A DNA stretch of 10,912 bases, taken from NCBI GenBank assembly GCA_964387935.1, contig CAYLZN010000199.1, positions 1-10,912 of the forward strand, in the 5' to 3' direction. The notes under the pieces are model-generated. The model saw nothing but the letters and a program-made list of their open reading frames with translations, was not told where the DNA came from and made no database searches. Below, piece by piece: positions 1-6,962 of the stretch. Each line of letters opens with the position of its first letter. The stretch's first letter is position 1. Source of the DNA: CAYLZN01 sp964387935 (GTDB taxonomy: Bacteria > Acidobacteriota > Vicinamibacteria > Vicinamibacterales > JAFNAJ01). The position numbers were made by a program, and so were the translations under genes.

Positions 1-126
1 GTTCCTGTTCGACGACGGGACGACGTGCAGCACGCGGGTAGGGTCGGGGTATGAGGACGGCGAGCTGGTCGTCGGCGCGCGGAGCCGTTACAACATCTGG
101 GTCGATGCCACGACCATTCCCGGCTG
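1..126 (+). repeat. Perfect direct repeat, copy 1 (within paralogous coding sequence)
   Basis: Bases 1-126 are identical to 3176-3301. The first mismatch is T at 127 against C at 3302. The match is open on the left, so the true repeat may be longer. It lies in the same reading frame of both paralogous genes. Beyond it the two copies diverge to a visibly lower identity. Confidence 0.93.
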
Positions 127-649
127 TCCGCGCTCGCTCGCCGACGCGGCCGTCTCCACCACCATCACGACCGACTTGCCGGTGGTGGCCGAGCGGAGCA
201 TGTGGTGGCCGGGCCCGACGGCGGCCAACTGGGCCGAGGTCCACAACGCGCCGGGCGCCACGACAACGGGCACGAAATGGGCGCTGGCCGACGGCGAGCA
301 GGGCGGCGCGCGCAGCTCGGAGACCTACCTCCTGATTGCCAACACCTCCGCCTACGACGGCACGGCGCGCGTCACGCTGTACTTCGACGATGGCACCGCC
401 CCGGTGGCCAGGGACTTCCTGCTGACGGCCAACAGCCGCACCAATGTGCCGGTGGGCGCGCCGGAGGCCAACGGCGGCTTCGGGCCGGCGGCGGCCAATC
501 GCAAGTTCGGCGCGGTGGTCGAGAGCCTGCCCGTGACCGGCCAGGCCGGCCCGGCCCAGATCGTCGTCGAGCGCGCCATGTATTCCAACGGGCCGGGTGC
601 CCCGTTCTGGGGCGCGGGGACCGACCTCCTCGCGACAAGGTTGCAGTAG
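2..649 (+). CDS. C-terminal end of a secreted FAEGAT-repeat protein (5' part outside window)
   Basis: Open from the window edge to TAG at 647-649, giving 215 residues. It contains the second half of one C-terminal beta-sandwich repeat and the whole last repeat. The last repeat begins at WALADGEQ and ends with the block IVVERAMYSNGPGA and a terminal LATRLQ. It aligns over its full length with the C-terminus of the next gene, with roughly 86% identical residues by eye. The first 47 residues are identical, and one 2-residue gap separates FDDGTAP here from FDKDEYSAP there. This is therefore a tandem paralog of the downstream gene. The repeat type looks like the DUF5719-like repeats of secreted bacterial proteins, but I could not confirm this. 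A role at the cell surface is inferred from the paralog's signal peptide; the molecular function is unknown. No start codon or signal peptide is visible because the gene is cut by the edge. Confidence 0.85.
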   Translation, partial: FLFDDGTTCSTRVGSGYEDGELVVGARSRYNIWVDATTIPGCPRSLADAAVSTTITTDLPVVAERSMWWPGPTAANWAEVHNAPGATTTGTKWALADGEQGGARSSETYLLIANTSAYDGTARVTLYFDDGTAPVARDFLLTANSRTNVPVGAPEANGGFGPAAANRKFGAVVESLPVTGQAGPAQIVVERAMYSNGPGAPFWGAGTDLLATRLQ

Positions 650-653
650 CGCT

Positions 654-670
654 GAAGGAGGCGAGCAGGG
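654..670 (+). promoter_or_regulatory. Ribosome-binding region for the 1050-aa gene
   Basis: A strong Shine-Dalgarno-like GAAGGAGG lies at 654-661, just after the upstream stop codon. It ends 16 nt before GTG 678, which is longer than usual. A weaker AGGG at 667-670 has a normal 7-nt spacing to the same GTG. No in-frame start codon lies at a better distance from the strong motif. Either the weak motif is used or the long spacing is tolerated. Confidence 0.4.
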
Positions 671-677
671 CAAGATC

Positions 678-3600
678 GTGTCTGTGATCCGTTCCGTGTT
701 GGCCGCCGTGCGACGACTCAGGCGCCTCTGGGGAACTGCCCTGGCGTGCCTGCTCGCCGTCGTACCACCGGCCGCGGCGTACGACGGGCCCGTCCCCATC
801 GCGTACGATCACACGCTCGACTCCATCCGGGTCGTGTTCACGACATCCGGTCGCCTCATCGCCAACGGCAGGACATACTTCACGATCACGGCGACGGTGC
901 CGATCGTCGCCGAGACCATCGGCCAGACGATCGGCCTCGAGGTGCGAAGCCCGGCGGGCGGCAGTCACGTCGTGGTCGCGTCGTGCTCGCAGACGCCGCT
1001 CGCAACCGACGTGGGCACAACCCAGGTGTACACGTGTGATGCATTCGCGTCGATTCCTGGTCTCGCCCCGACGGCAACGTCGGTCGAGCTGTATCCCTAC
1101 GTGATCCGTCGTGGCAGCACCCCTGCGACGGTGCTCCAGCACGATGGGCAGGCGCACCGGGTCACCGCGGGCGTGGTGCCGGAGTCGTGCGGGTTCACCT
1201 CGACGAGCGACAGCCCGTGGGTCACGATCACGAGCGGCGCCCACGTGGGCGACGACAGCTACGAACCCAACGACAGCGCCGCCGCGGCCGTGCCGATCGG
1301 CACCACGACGGCACCGATCGAGATCGCCGATCTCATTCACGTCAACGCGGACCACTATCAGTTCGTCGCCGCCCAGGACGCCGCCACGGCAGACGTGTCC
1401 GTCCGCTTCTGGCATGCAGCGGCCAATCTCGATCTCCACGTGTACTCGGCCGGCGGCACGCTGCTCGCGGTGAGCACTGGCTCGGACGACGAGGAGCGCG
1501 TCAGCTTTCCGGTCACGGCGGGGGCCACGTACCGGCTTGCAGTGGTCGGCGTGGCGCCGACGGCCACGTTCTACGACCTCTTCGTCTCGACGTCTCCAGC
1601 CAGCGTCATCAGCGTCTCCTCGGGACCGTCAGGTGCGCCGAACCCGGTCGCGGGCGGGGCGCCCGCGACCGTCTCGGTTTCGACCAGCCACTCCGCGAGC
1701 AGACCGGTCGCGTACTTCTGGACGGCCTCGTGTCCTGGCCTCGCGGACGCCTGGACGTTCAGCGGTCGCTACGCCTCGACCACCACCTGGACGACGCCCC
1801 CGAACCTCACGGTGAGCCCCCAGTCGTGCGTCGTGCGAGTCGAGATGTCGGATGACGTGGGCGCGAGCATTCAGCATGACTACGCACACGTCGTCAGCGG
1901 GCCGGCCCATTCGCTGACGTTCACGTCTCCACCGGCCGGGTTACCGGATCCCGCCGCATCCGGAGGCCTGGTCGGCCTGACCACAGCCGCGGCGGACTCC
2001 CTTGGGCATGCCCTCGGGTACCTCTGGCAGGCATCGTGTCCGGGCCTGCCGTCGAGCGGCGCCTTCTCTCCGGACCCATCCGCGCAGAACCCCACGTGGG
2101 CGGCCCCGACGAACAACACCGGACGGCAGCGCTCCTGCACGATCACGACGACGGCCAGCGACGGCCTGGGACTGAGCCTGGCGGCCGCGTTCTCGCAGGC
2201 CATCAATGCGGGTGGGACGTGCAGTCACACGGTGACACCACAGCAGGTCACGACCACAGCGGCCGGCGGGCCTCAGCTCATCACGGTGAATGGCACTTCC
2301 GTCCTGCTGGACATCGCGCCGAACGCAGGGGCGGACGGTCGTGTGGGCACGGTCACGATTGCCGGCCAGACCGTCACGATCAACCAGGCGGGCGTGGGCT
2401 ACACGTACTACTTCGCCGAGGGCGCGACCATCGGCGGGTTCTTCGAGACGCGGTTCGCGCTGCTGAACCTCGATGCCACGGCGACGGCCGCCGTCACGAT
2501 CGACTTCCAGTTGAAGGACACCACCACCGTCCTCACGCACGCGCTGCAGTTGCCCGCGCAGCAACGCGCCACCCTCGACGTCTCGACCCTCGGCACGGGC
2601 AACCCGACCCTTGCCGCGCTCGCCTCTGCCGAGTTTTCCACGGTCGTTCGGTCCGACCGCCCGCTCGTCGCCGACCGCACCATGACCTGGGATGCGACCG
2701 GCTACGGCTCCCACGCCGAGACGGCCATCGACGCCCCGGCCTCCACCTGGTATCTCGCCGAGGGTGCCACCATCGGCGACTTCGAGCTCTACTACCTCAT
2801 TCAGAATCCCAACGGCGTGGCGTTGACCGACGAGATCGAGGTCACCTATCTCCTGCCGCCCCCGCAGGCGCCTCTCGTCCGCACCTATTCCATGGGCGCC
2901 AACACCCGGCGCAACATCGCCGTGCATCTCGAGGGCGGCCTCGAGAACGCCGAGGTCTCCGCCATCATCCGCACCCCCGCCGACAAGCCCGTCATCGTCG
3001 AGCGCGCCATGTATCTCACCGCCGGGGGCCTCTTCTACGGCGCCGGCCACGGATCGGCCGGCATCCGCACGCCCGCCACCCAGTGGTTCTTCGCGGAAGG
3101 GGCCACCGGCGAGTTCTTCGACCTGTTCATCCTCATCGGCAATCCGAACGCGGTGGGCGTGCAGGTCACGGCCACGTTCCTGTTCGACGACGGGACGACG
3201 TGCAGCACGCGGGTAGGGTCGGGGTATGAGGACGGCGAGCTGGTCGTCGGCGCGCGGAGCCGTTACAACATCTGGGTCGATGCCACGACCATTCCCGGCT
3301 GCCCGCGCTCACTGGCGAACACCGCCCTTTCCACCACCATCACGACCGACCTGCCGGTAGTGGCCGAGCGGAGCATGTGGTGGCCGGGCCCGACGGTGGC
3401 CAGCTGGGCGGAGGCGCACAACGCGCCGGGTGCCGCGGCCACCGGCACGAAGTGGGCGCTGGCGGACGGCGAGCAGGGTGGGCCGCGCAGCACGGAGACC
3501 TACCTGCTGATCGCCAACGCCTCGCCCTACGACGGCACGGCGCGCGTCACGCTCTACTTCGACAAGGACGAGTACTCCGCGCCGGTGACCAAGGACGTGC

Positions 3601-3830
3601 TCTTGAAGGCCAACAGCCGCACCAACGTGCCGGTGGGCGCACCGGAGGCCAACGGCGGCTTCGGGCCGGCGGCGGCCGATCGGAAGTTCGGGGCAGTCGT
3701 GGAGAGCCTGCCGGTGGCCGGCCAGGCCAGTCCCGCGCAGATCGTCGTCGAGCGCGCCATGTATTCGAACGGTCCGGGAGCGCTGCTGTGGGCCGCCGGG
3801 ACCAGTGCCCTCGCGACGCGGTTGCCGTGA
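678..3830 (+). CDS. Large secreted multidomain protein: PPC-like, Ig-like, BACON-like and four FAEGAT repeats
   Basis: About 1050 aa. GTG 678 is chosen because a basic stretch and a hydrophobic core follow at once, ending in PAAA before YDG (predicted cleavage near residue 34); GTG 684 is also possible. Domains in order: an unrecognised beta-rich region with two cysteines (about 35-165); a BACON-core-like segment (about 169-192); a PPC-like domain opening with YEPNDS (195-305); two Ig-like repeats (about 309-405 and 410-510), each with one SCPGL cysteine and a second downstream (352/384 and 454/487), plausible disulfides; a shortened BACON-like domain (515-572); then four beta-sandwich repeats starting near 579 (YYFAEGAT), 691 (WYLAEGAT), 803 (WFFAEGAT) and 926 (WALADGEQ, degenerate). 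No catalytic motif, anchor or C-terminal sorting signal is seen. It follows its paralog after 28 bp and is probably co-transcribed with it. Likely exported, possibly adhesive or scaffold-like (inference); PPC and BACON domains often accompany secreted enzymes or carbohydrate-binding proteins, but none is attached here. Confidence 0.88.
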   Translation: MSVIRSVLAAVRRLRRLWGTALACLLAVVPPAAAYDGPVPIAYDHTLDSIRVVFTTSGRLIANGRTYFTITATVPIVAETIGQTIGLEVRSPAGGSHVVVASCSQTPLATDVGTTQVYTCDAFASIPGLAPTATSVELYPYVIRRGSTPATVLQHDGQAHRVTAGVVPESCGFTSTSDSPWVTITSGAHVGDDSYEPNDSAAAAVPIGTTTAPIEIADLIHVNADHYQFVAAQDAATADVSVRFWHAAANLDLHVYSAGGTLLAVSTGSDDEERVSFPVTAGATYRLAVVGVAPTATFYDLFVSTSPASVISVSSGPSGAPNPVAGGAPATVSVSTSHSASRPVAYFWTASCPGLADAWTFSGRYASTTTWTTPPNLTVSPQSCVVRVEMSDDVGASIQHDYAHVVSGPAHSLTFTSPPAGLPDPAASGGLVGLTTAAADSLGHALGYLWQASCPGLPSSGAFSPDPSAQNPTWAAPTNNTGRQRSCTITTTASDGLGLSLAAAFSQAINAGGTCSHTVTPQQVTTTAAGGPQLITVNGTSVLLDIAPNAGADGRVGTVTIAGQTVTINQAGVGYTYYFAEGATIGGFFETRFALLNLDATATAAVTIDFQLKDTTTVLTHALQLPAQQRATLDVSTLGTGNPTLAALASAEFSTVVRSDRPLVADRTMTWDATGYGSHAETAIDAPASTWYLAEGATIGDFELYYLIQNPNGVALTDEIEVTYLLPPPQAPLVRTYSMGANTRRNIAVHLEGGLENAEVSAIIRTPADKPVIVERAMYLTAGGLFYGAGHGSAGIRTPATQWFFAEGATGEFFDLFILIGNPNAVGVQVTATFLFDDGTTCSTRVGSGYEDGELVVGARSRYNIWVDATTIPGCPRSLANTALSTTITTDLPVVAERSMWWPGPTVASWAEAHNAPGAAATGTKWALADGEQGGPRSTETYLLIANASPYDGTARVTLYFDKDEYSAPVTKDVLLKANSRTNVPVGAPEANGGFGPAAADRKFGAVVESLPVAGQASPAQIVVERAMYSNGPGALLWAAGTSALATRLP
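3176..3301 (+). repeat. Perfect direct repeat, copy 2
   Basis: The second copy of the 126-bp identity at 1-126, coding for the third C-terminal repeat of the 1050-aa protein, from FLFDDGTTCSTRV up to the PGC near its end. Synonymous sites are identical too, which points to recent duplication or gene conversion rather than protein-level constraint. Confidence 0.93.
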
Positions 3831-3839
3831 CTCCCAGGG

Positions 3840-4697
3840 TCAGGCCTTCCGCAGCGCCAGCCAGCACCGCACCCTGAGAATCGCGACGGCCAGCCAGCGT
3901 CGAGGCGACCACCGCGAGGGCGCCACGTGAGTCGTGTAGTACCGTTCCGCCCCCGCGTGAAACGCCCGGATCGATGGCGCGGGTGACGAGCGCCTCGAAA
4001 CGCCCACCGCGTGCCTCACGCGGGCGTCAGGGCAGAATCGCACGCCGAAGCCCGCCCCGCGCAGGCGACGGCACAGATCCGCATCCTCCCAGAACAGGAA
4101 GTACGCGACGTCGAACCCGCCCACCACGTCGAAGGCCTTGCGCGACACCAGCAGGCAGGCCCCACTCACCCAATCCACGGCCACCGACCCTGCCGTCGCG
4201 CCGACCGCGTCGGGCGCGACGACCTGCTGGGTCCCCACGGCCAGCCACGGGAACCGCCGTGTCAGCGCCCGCGATCGGCCGAACAGGCCCGCCAGGATGC
4301 CCGGGTCGCCGCGCGCGTTCCCCTGATAGGACCCGTCCTCGTTGAGCACCTGGGGTGCGACCACGGCACACGCCGGCATGGTGGTCAGCTCACGCACCAG
4401 GCGCGGCAGCGCGCCCGCTGTCAGCTCGCAGTCCGGGTTCAGCACGAGCACGAGCGGCGCCGACGTGCCTCGCACTCCCTGGTTCACCGCCGCGGCAAAG
4501 CCGACGTTCCGCGCGTTCCGGATCACGGAGACGCCCGCGACCGTGGCGAGGTCCTCGAGGCGGTCGTCAGCCGACGCGTTGTCGACGATGACCGTCTCGA
4601 CGGCCACGTCCGCCGCCTGGACGATCGAACTCACGCATCGGCGCAGGTGCGGTCCTGCGTTGTAGTTGACGATGACGACGGCAACCGTGGGGGTCAC
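3840..4697 (-). CDS. Family 2 glycosyltransferase (rhamnosyltransferase-like)
   Basis: 285 aa. It is predicted to transfer a sugar from a nucleotide donor to a growing glycan on the cytoplasmic side of the inner membrane. GT-A/GT2 features are clear: the N-terminal strand VAVVIVNYNAG (5-15), VDNAS (38-42), NVGFAAAVNQG (64-74), the metal and donor-site NPD (87-89), and the acceptor-side block GACLLVS (179-185) followed by WEDADLC (203-209), typical of the WbbL/rhamnosyltransferase branch. The C-terminus is basic with no obvious membrane helix. GTG 4697 is chosen because it overlaps the rfbD stop as GTGA (4-bp overlap), implying translational coupling. The open frame continues upstream antisense to no known motif, so a longer protein is unlikely. 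Next to rfbD, a rhamnose donor is plausible but unproven. Its stop lies 9 bp from the stop of the convergent secreted-protein gene. Confidence 0.92.
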   Translation of the reverse strand: MTPTVAVVIVNYNAGPHLRRCVSSIVQAADVAVETVIVDNASADDRLEDLATVAGVSVIRNARNVGFAAAVNQGVRGTSAPLVLVLNPDCELTAGALPRLVRELTTMPACAVVAPQVLNEDGSYQGNARGDPGILAGLFGRSRALTRRFPWLAVGTQQVVAPDAVGATAGSVAVDWVSGACLLVSRKAFDVVGGFDVAYFLFWEDADLCRRLRGAGFGVRFCPDARVRHAVGVSRRSSPAPSIRAFHAGAERYYTTHVAPSRWSPRRWLAVAILRVRCWLALRKA

Positions 4698-5545
4698 GCG
4701 GGCTGGCGGAGGGACAGGTACCGGGCCACCGCATCCTGCCACGATGGCATGGGCGCGCCCGCCGCCGCGAGCCTGGCGTTCGAGAGGGCCGCGAACTGCG
4801 GGCGCCGGGCCTTGAGCGTCACCTCCGCGACCGGGACGGGAACCAGGAGCCTGTCGTCGGCCGCGAGTCGGCGCGCCAGATCCCGGCCGAGCTCGTACCA
4901 CGTCGTGAAGCCGCCGTTCACGCAGTGATACAGGCCGGGCGGCGCTTCCGCCTGCAGCAGGCGTTCTGTCGCCCACGCCACGTCGTCCACGTAGCTGGGC
5001 GACACGACACGGTCCACGAAGACGCGCGCTTCGCGCCCCGCTCGCAGCAGGGCGATGATGCGGTCGATGCTGCTGCGCGCGGCCGGTCCGCCGAAGAGGC
5101 TCTCGACCCGAAGGACGTAGTGGCGTTCCGCGTCCCGTGCGAAGCACTCGCCCAGGAACTTCGAGCTGGCGTAGACACTCTGCGGACGGGGCGGATCCTG
5201 CTCGACGTACGGGTGCGACGCTTCCCCATCGAAGACGAAGTCGGTGCTGTAGTGCACGAGCACCGCCCCGTGCTCCTGCGCGGCGCGCGCCAGCGAGCGC
5301 ACGGCGAACGCGTTCACGTCGAAGGCGCCCTGGCAGTCGCTCTCGGCGCCATCGACGTCGTTGTAGGCGGCGCAGTTGATGATGACGTCCGGGCCCGCCT
5401 GCGCGACGGCCCGCATCACGTCGTCGTGACGGGTGATGTCCAGTTCCCCGCGTCCCGCGGCGGCCACTGCGTGCCCGGCCGCCCCGAAGCGCTCCACGGT
5501 GACCGCGCCCAACTGGCCGGCCGCGCCGGTCACGAACACCTTCAC
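4694..5545 (-). CDS. rfbD: dTDP-4-dehydrorhamnose reductase
   Basis: 283 aa, normal length for RmlD/RfbD. This NAD(P)H-dependent reductase of the extended SDR superfamily makes dTDP-L-rhamnose from dTDP-4-keto-L-rhamnose, the last step of the pathway. Seen in the sequence: the Rossmann glycine motif GAAGQLG (7-13); AAYNDVDGAE (59-68), matching the family's AAYTxVDxAE; STDFVFDG (100-107), usually STDYVFDG; and the catalytic YxxxK as YASSK (125-129). The start is GTG 5545, with GGAGGA five bases upstream. The partner genes rfbA, rfbB and rfbC are not in the window. The protein could be a related sugar reductase of the same family, since RmlD-like proteins also occur without rhamnose, but the motifs fit RmlD well. 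It follows the symporter gene after 19 bp and overlaps the glycosyltransferase start. Confidence 0.9.
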   Translation of the reverse strand: MKVFVTGAAGQLGAVTVERFGAAGHAVAAAGRGELDITRHDDVMRAVAQAGPDVIINCAAYNDVDGAESDCQGAFDVNAFAVRSLARAAQEHGAVLVHYSTDFVFDGEASHPYVEQDPPRPQSVYASSKFLGECFARDAERHYVLRVESLFGGPAARSSIDRIIALLRAGREARVFVDRVVSPSYVDDVAWATERLLQAEAPPGLYHCVNGGFTTWYELGRDLARRLAADDRLLVPVPVAEVTLKARRPQFAALSNARLAAAGAPMPSWQDAVARYLSLRQPA

Positions 5546-5550
5546 GTGGA

Positions 5551-5556
5551 TCCTCC
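5551..5556 (-). promoter_or_regulatory. Ribosome-binding site of rfbD
   Basis: GGAGGA on the minus strand, 5 nt before GTG 5545. It supports the GTG start and is one of the few good Shine-Dalgarno motifs in this cluster. Confidence 0.7.
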
Positions 5557-5564
5557 GTGGGCCG

Positions 5565-6896
5565 CTACGCGCCGGCTTCCTCGGCCGGGGCCGGCGCCGC
5601 GACGACGCCGTTGCCCGCGATGAACGCCCGCATCTTCGCGTCGTCGAAGACGCCTTCCCACCGCGAGACCACCGCCGTCGAAATGCAGTTGCCCATCACG
5701 TTGACGGCGGTCCGGCCCATGTCGAGCACCTGATCGACGCCGAGCAGGATCGCGGCGCCTTCGAGCGGAATGCCCCACTCGGAGAACGTGGTCAGCGTGG
5801 CCGTGAGCACGACGAGCGCGGCGCGGGGCACCCCGGCCACGCCCTTCGACGTCACCATCAGCGTCAGCATCATGATCAGCTGCTGGCCGATTGTCAGCTC
5901 GACCCCGGCCAGCTGCGCGACGAACACGCTCGCCACGGACAGGTACAGCGTCGTCCCGTCGAGGTTGAAGCTGTATCCCGTGGGCAACACGAAGCTGACG
6001 ATGTTCTTCGGGCAGCCGAAGCGCTCCATCACCTCCAGCGCCTTCGGCAGCGCGGCTTCGCTGCTGGCAGTCGTGAACGCGATCATGAACGGTTCGCGAA
6101 TCGCCTTCACGAACCCGAGGAACGGGACGCGAATCAGCCACGCGACGCCGACCACCACGACGAGCACGAACAGGATCAGGCCGCCGTACATGACCAGCAC
6201 CAGCTTGCCGAGCGTCACGAGGATGCCGAGCCCCTGGCGGCCCACCGTGGCCGCGATCGCCGCCATCACGCCCACGGGCGCGAAGATCATCACGTAGCCG
6301 GTGAACTTGAACATGACCTGGGCCACGCTCTCGAGCAGGTCGAGCACGGGCTGTCCCTTCTGCCCGACGGCCGCCAGCGCGATCCCGAAGAACGTGGAGA
6401 AGACGACGATCTGCAGGATGTCGCCCTTCGCCATCGCGTCGACGACGGAGGTCGGGAACAGGTGCAGGAAGATGTCCCAGGGCCCCTGCTGGGTGGTCGC
6501 CAGCTTCGCCAGTTCGCCCGCGTCCTGGGCGATCGGCACGGCGAGCCCGGCGCCTGGCCTGAAGAGATTGACCATCCCCAGGCCCAGGAACAGGGCGATG
6601 GTCGTCGCGACCTCGAAGTAGATGATGGCCTTGAGGCCAATCCGGCCCATGGACCTGAGATCGCCCGTGCCGGCGATCCCGACCACGAGGGTCGAAAACA
6701 GCAGCGGCGCGATGATCATCTTGATCATGCGCAGGAACGCGTCGGCGAGCGGCTTGATGCTGACGCCGAGGTCCGGGAAGAAATGGCCGATGACAATGCC
6801 GAGCGCGAGCCCGATGAAGATCTGCGTCGTCACGCTCGGCATGCGCGAGCGCTTCTGAGGAAGGGCCTCGGCTGCGGTCGGGATCTCGATCTTCAT
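5565..6896 (-). CDS. GltP/DctA-family acidic amino-acid:cation symporter
   Basis: 443 aa, usual for the DAACS (SLC1-like) family. It takes up glutamate/aspartate or a dicarboxylate across the inner membrane, driven by Na+ or H+. Seen: hydrophobic helices throughout; hairpin 1 TTASSEAALPKA (275-286); the helix 7 motif NLDGTT (311-316), equivalent to NMDGT; hairpin 2 SKGVAGVPRA (350-359); and helix 8 DMGRTAVNVMGN (392-403). By alignment from memory to GltPh, D392 and R395 match the aspartate-binding D394 and R397, favouring an acidic amino acid over a dicarboxylate. N403 replaces the Na1-site ligand D405, as I recall also in H+-coupled DctA, so coupling may not be standard Na+. The start ATG 6896 has GGAG five bases upstream; the open frame extends 18 codons further but that stretch has no transporter character. 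It lies between two nucleotide-sugar genes (66 bp after the aminotransferase, 19 bp before rfbD), an unusual place for this family. Confidence 0.92.
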   Translation of the reverse strand: MKIEIPTAAEALPQKRSRMPSVTTQIFIGLALGIVIGHFFPDLGVSIKPLADAFLRMIKMIIAPLLFSTLVVGIAGTGDLRSMGRIGLKAIIYFEVATTIALFLGLGMVNLFRPGAGLAVPIAQDAGELAKLATTQQGPWDIFLHLFPTSVVDAMAKGDILQIVVFSTFFGIALAAVGQKGQPVLDLLESVAQVMFKFTGYVMIFAPVGVMAAIAATVGRQGLGILVTLGKLVLVMYGGLILFVLVVVVGVAWLIRVPFLGFVKAIREPFMIAFTTASSEAALPKALEVMERFGCPKNIVSFVLPTGYSFNLDGTTLYLSVASVFVAQLAGVELTIGQQLIMMLTLMVTSKGVAGVPRAALVVLTATLTTFSEWGIPLEGAAILLGVDQVLDMGRTAVNVMGNCISTAVVSRWEGVFDDAKMRAFIAGNGVVAAPAPAEEAGA

Positions 6897-6901
6897 GGAC
6901 A

Positions 6902-6905
6902 CTCC
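6902..6905 (-). promoter_or_regulatory. Ribosome-binding site of the symporter gene
   Basis: GGAG on the minus strand, 5 nt before ATG 6896. It supports the internal ATG rather than the upstream in-frame start near 6950. Confidence 0.55.
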
Positions 6906-6962
6906 ACTCCCCGGGACCGCCGGCCCCGGCCACCTTGTCGTCGCCCGCACCCGCGGCGCCGA

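Noticed and set aside
597..677. An N-terminal extension of the 1050-aa protein from GTG 597
   Set aside because: It would overlap the upstream gene's coding end by about 50 bp and put 27 polar residues before a clear signal peptide; GTG 678 is preferred.
372..1439. A 355-codon minus-strand open frame under the secreted-protein genes
   Set aside because: It spans the junction of two real + strand genes and translates to Arg-rich sequence; a GC-rich shadow frame.
3826..3842. A hairpin between the convergent stop codons (TGACTCCCAGGGTCA) as a bidirectional terminator
   Set aside because: The stem is only about 6 bp with a G-T pair and a 3-nt loop, no T-tract follows on either strand, and it overlaps both stop codons.
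6897..6962. The 66-bp gap between the aminotransferase and the symporter as a promoter or attenuator
   Set aside because: It contains a short GC palindrome (GGCCGGGGCCGG on the minus strand) but no -10/-35 pattern, riboswitch-like structure or T-run; only the ribosome-binding GGAG is supported.
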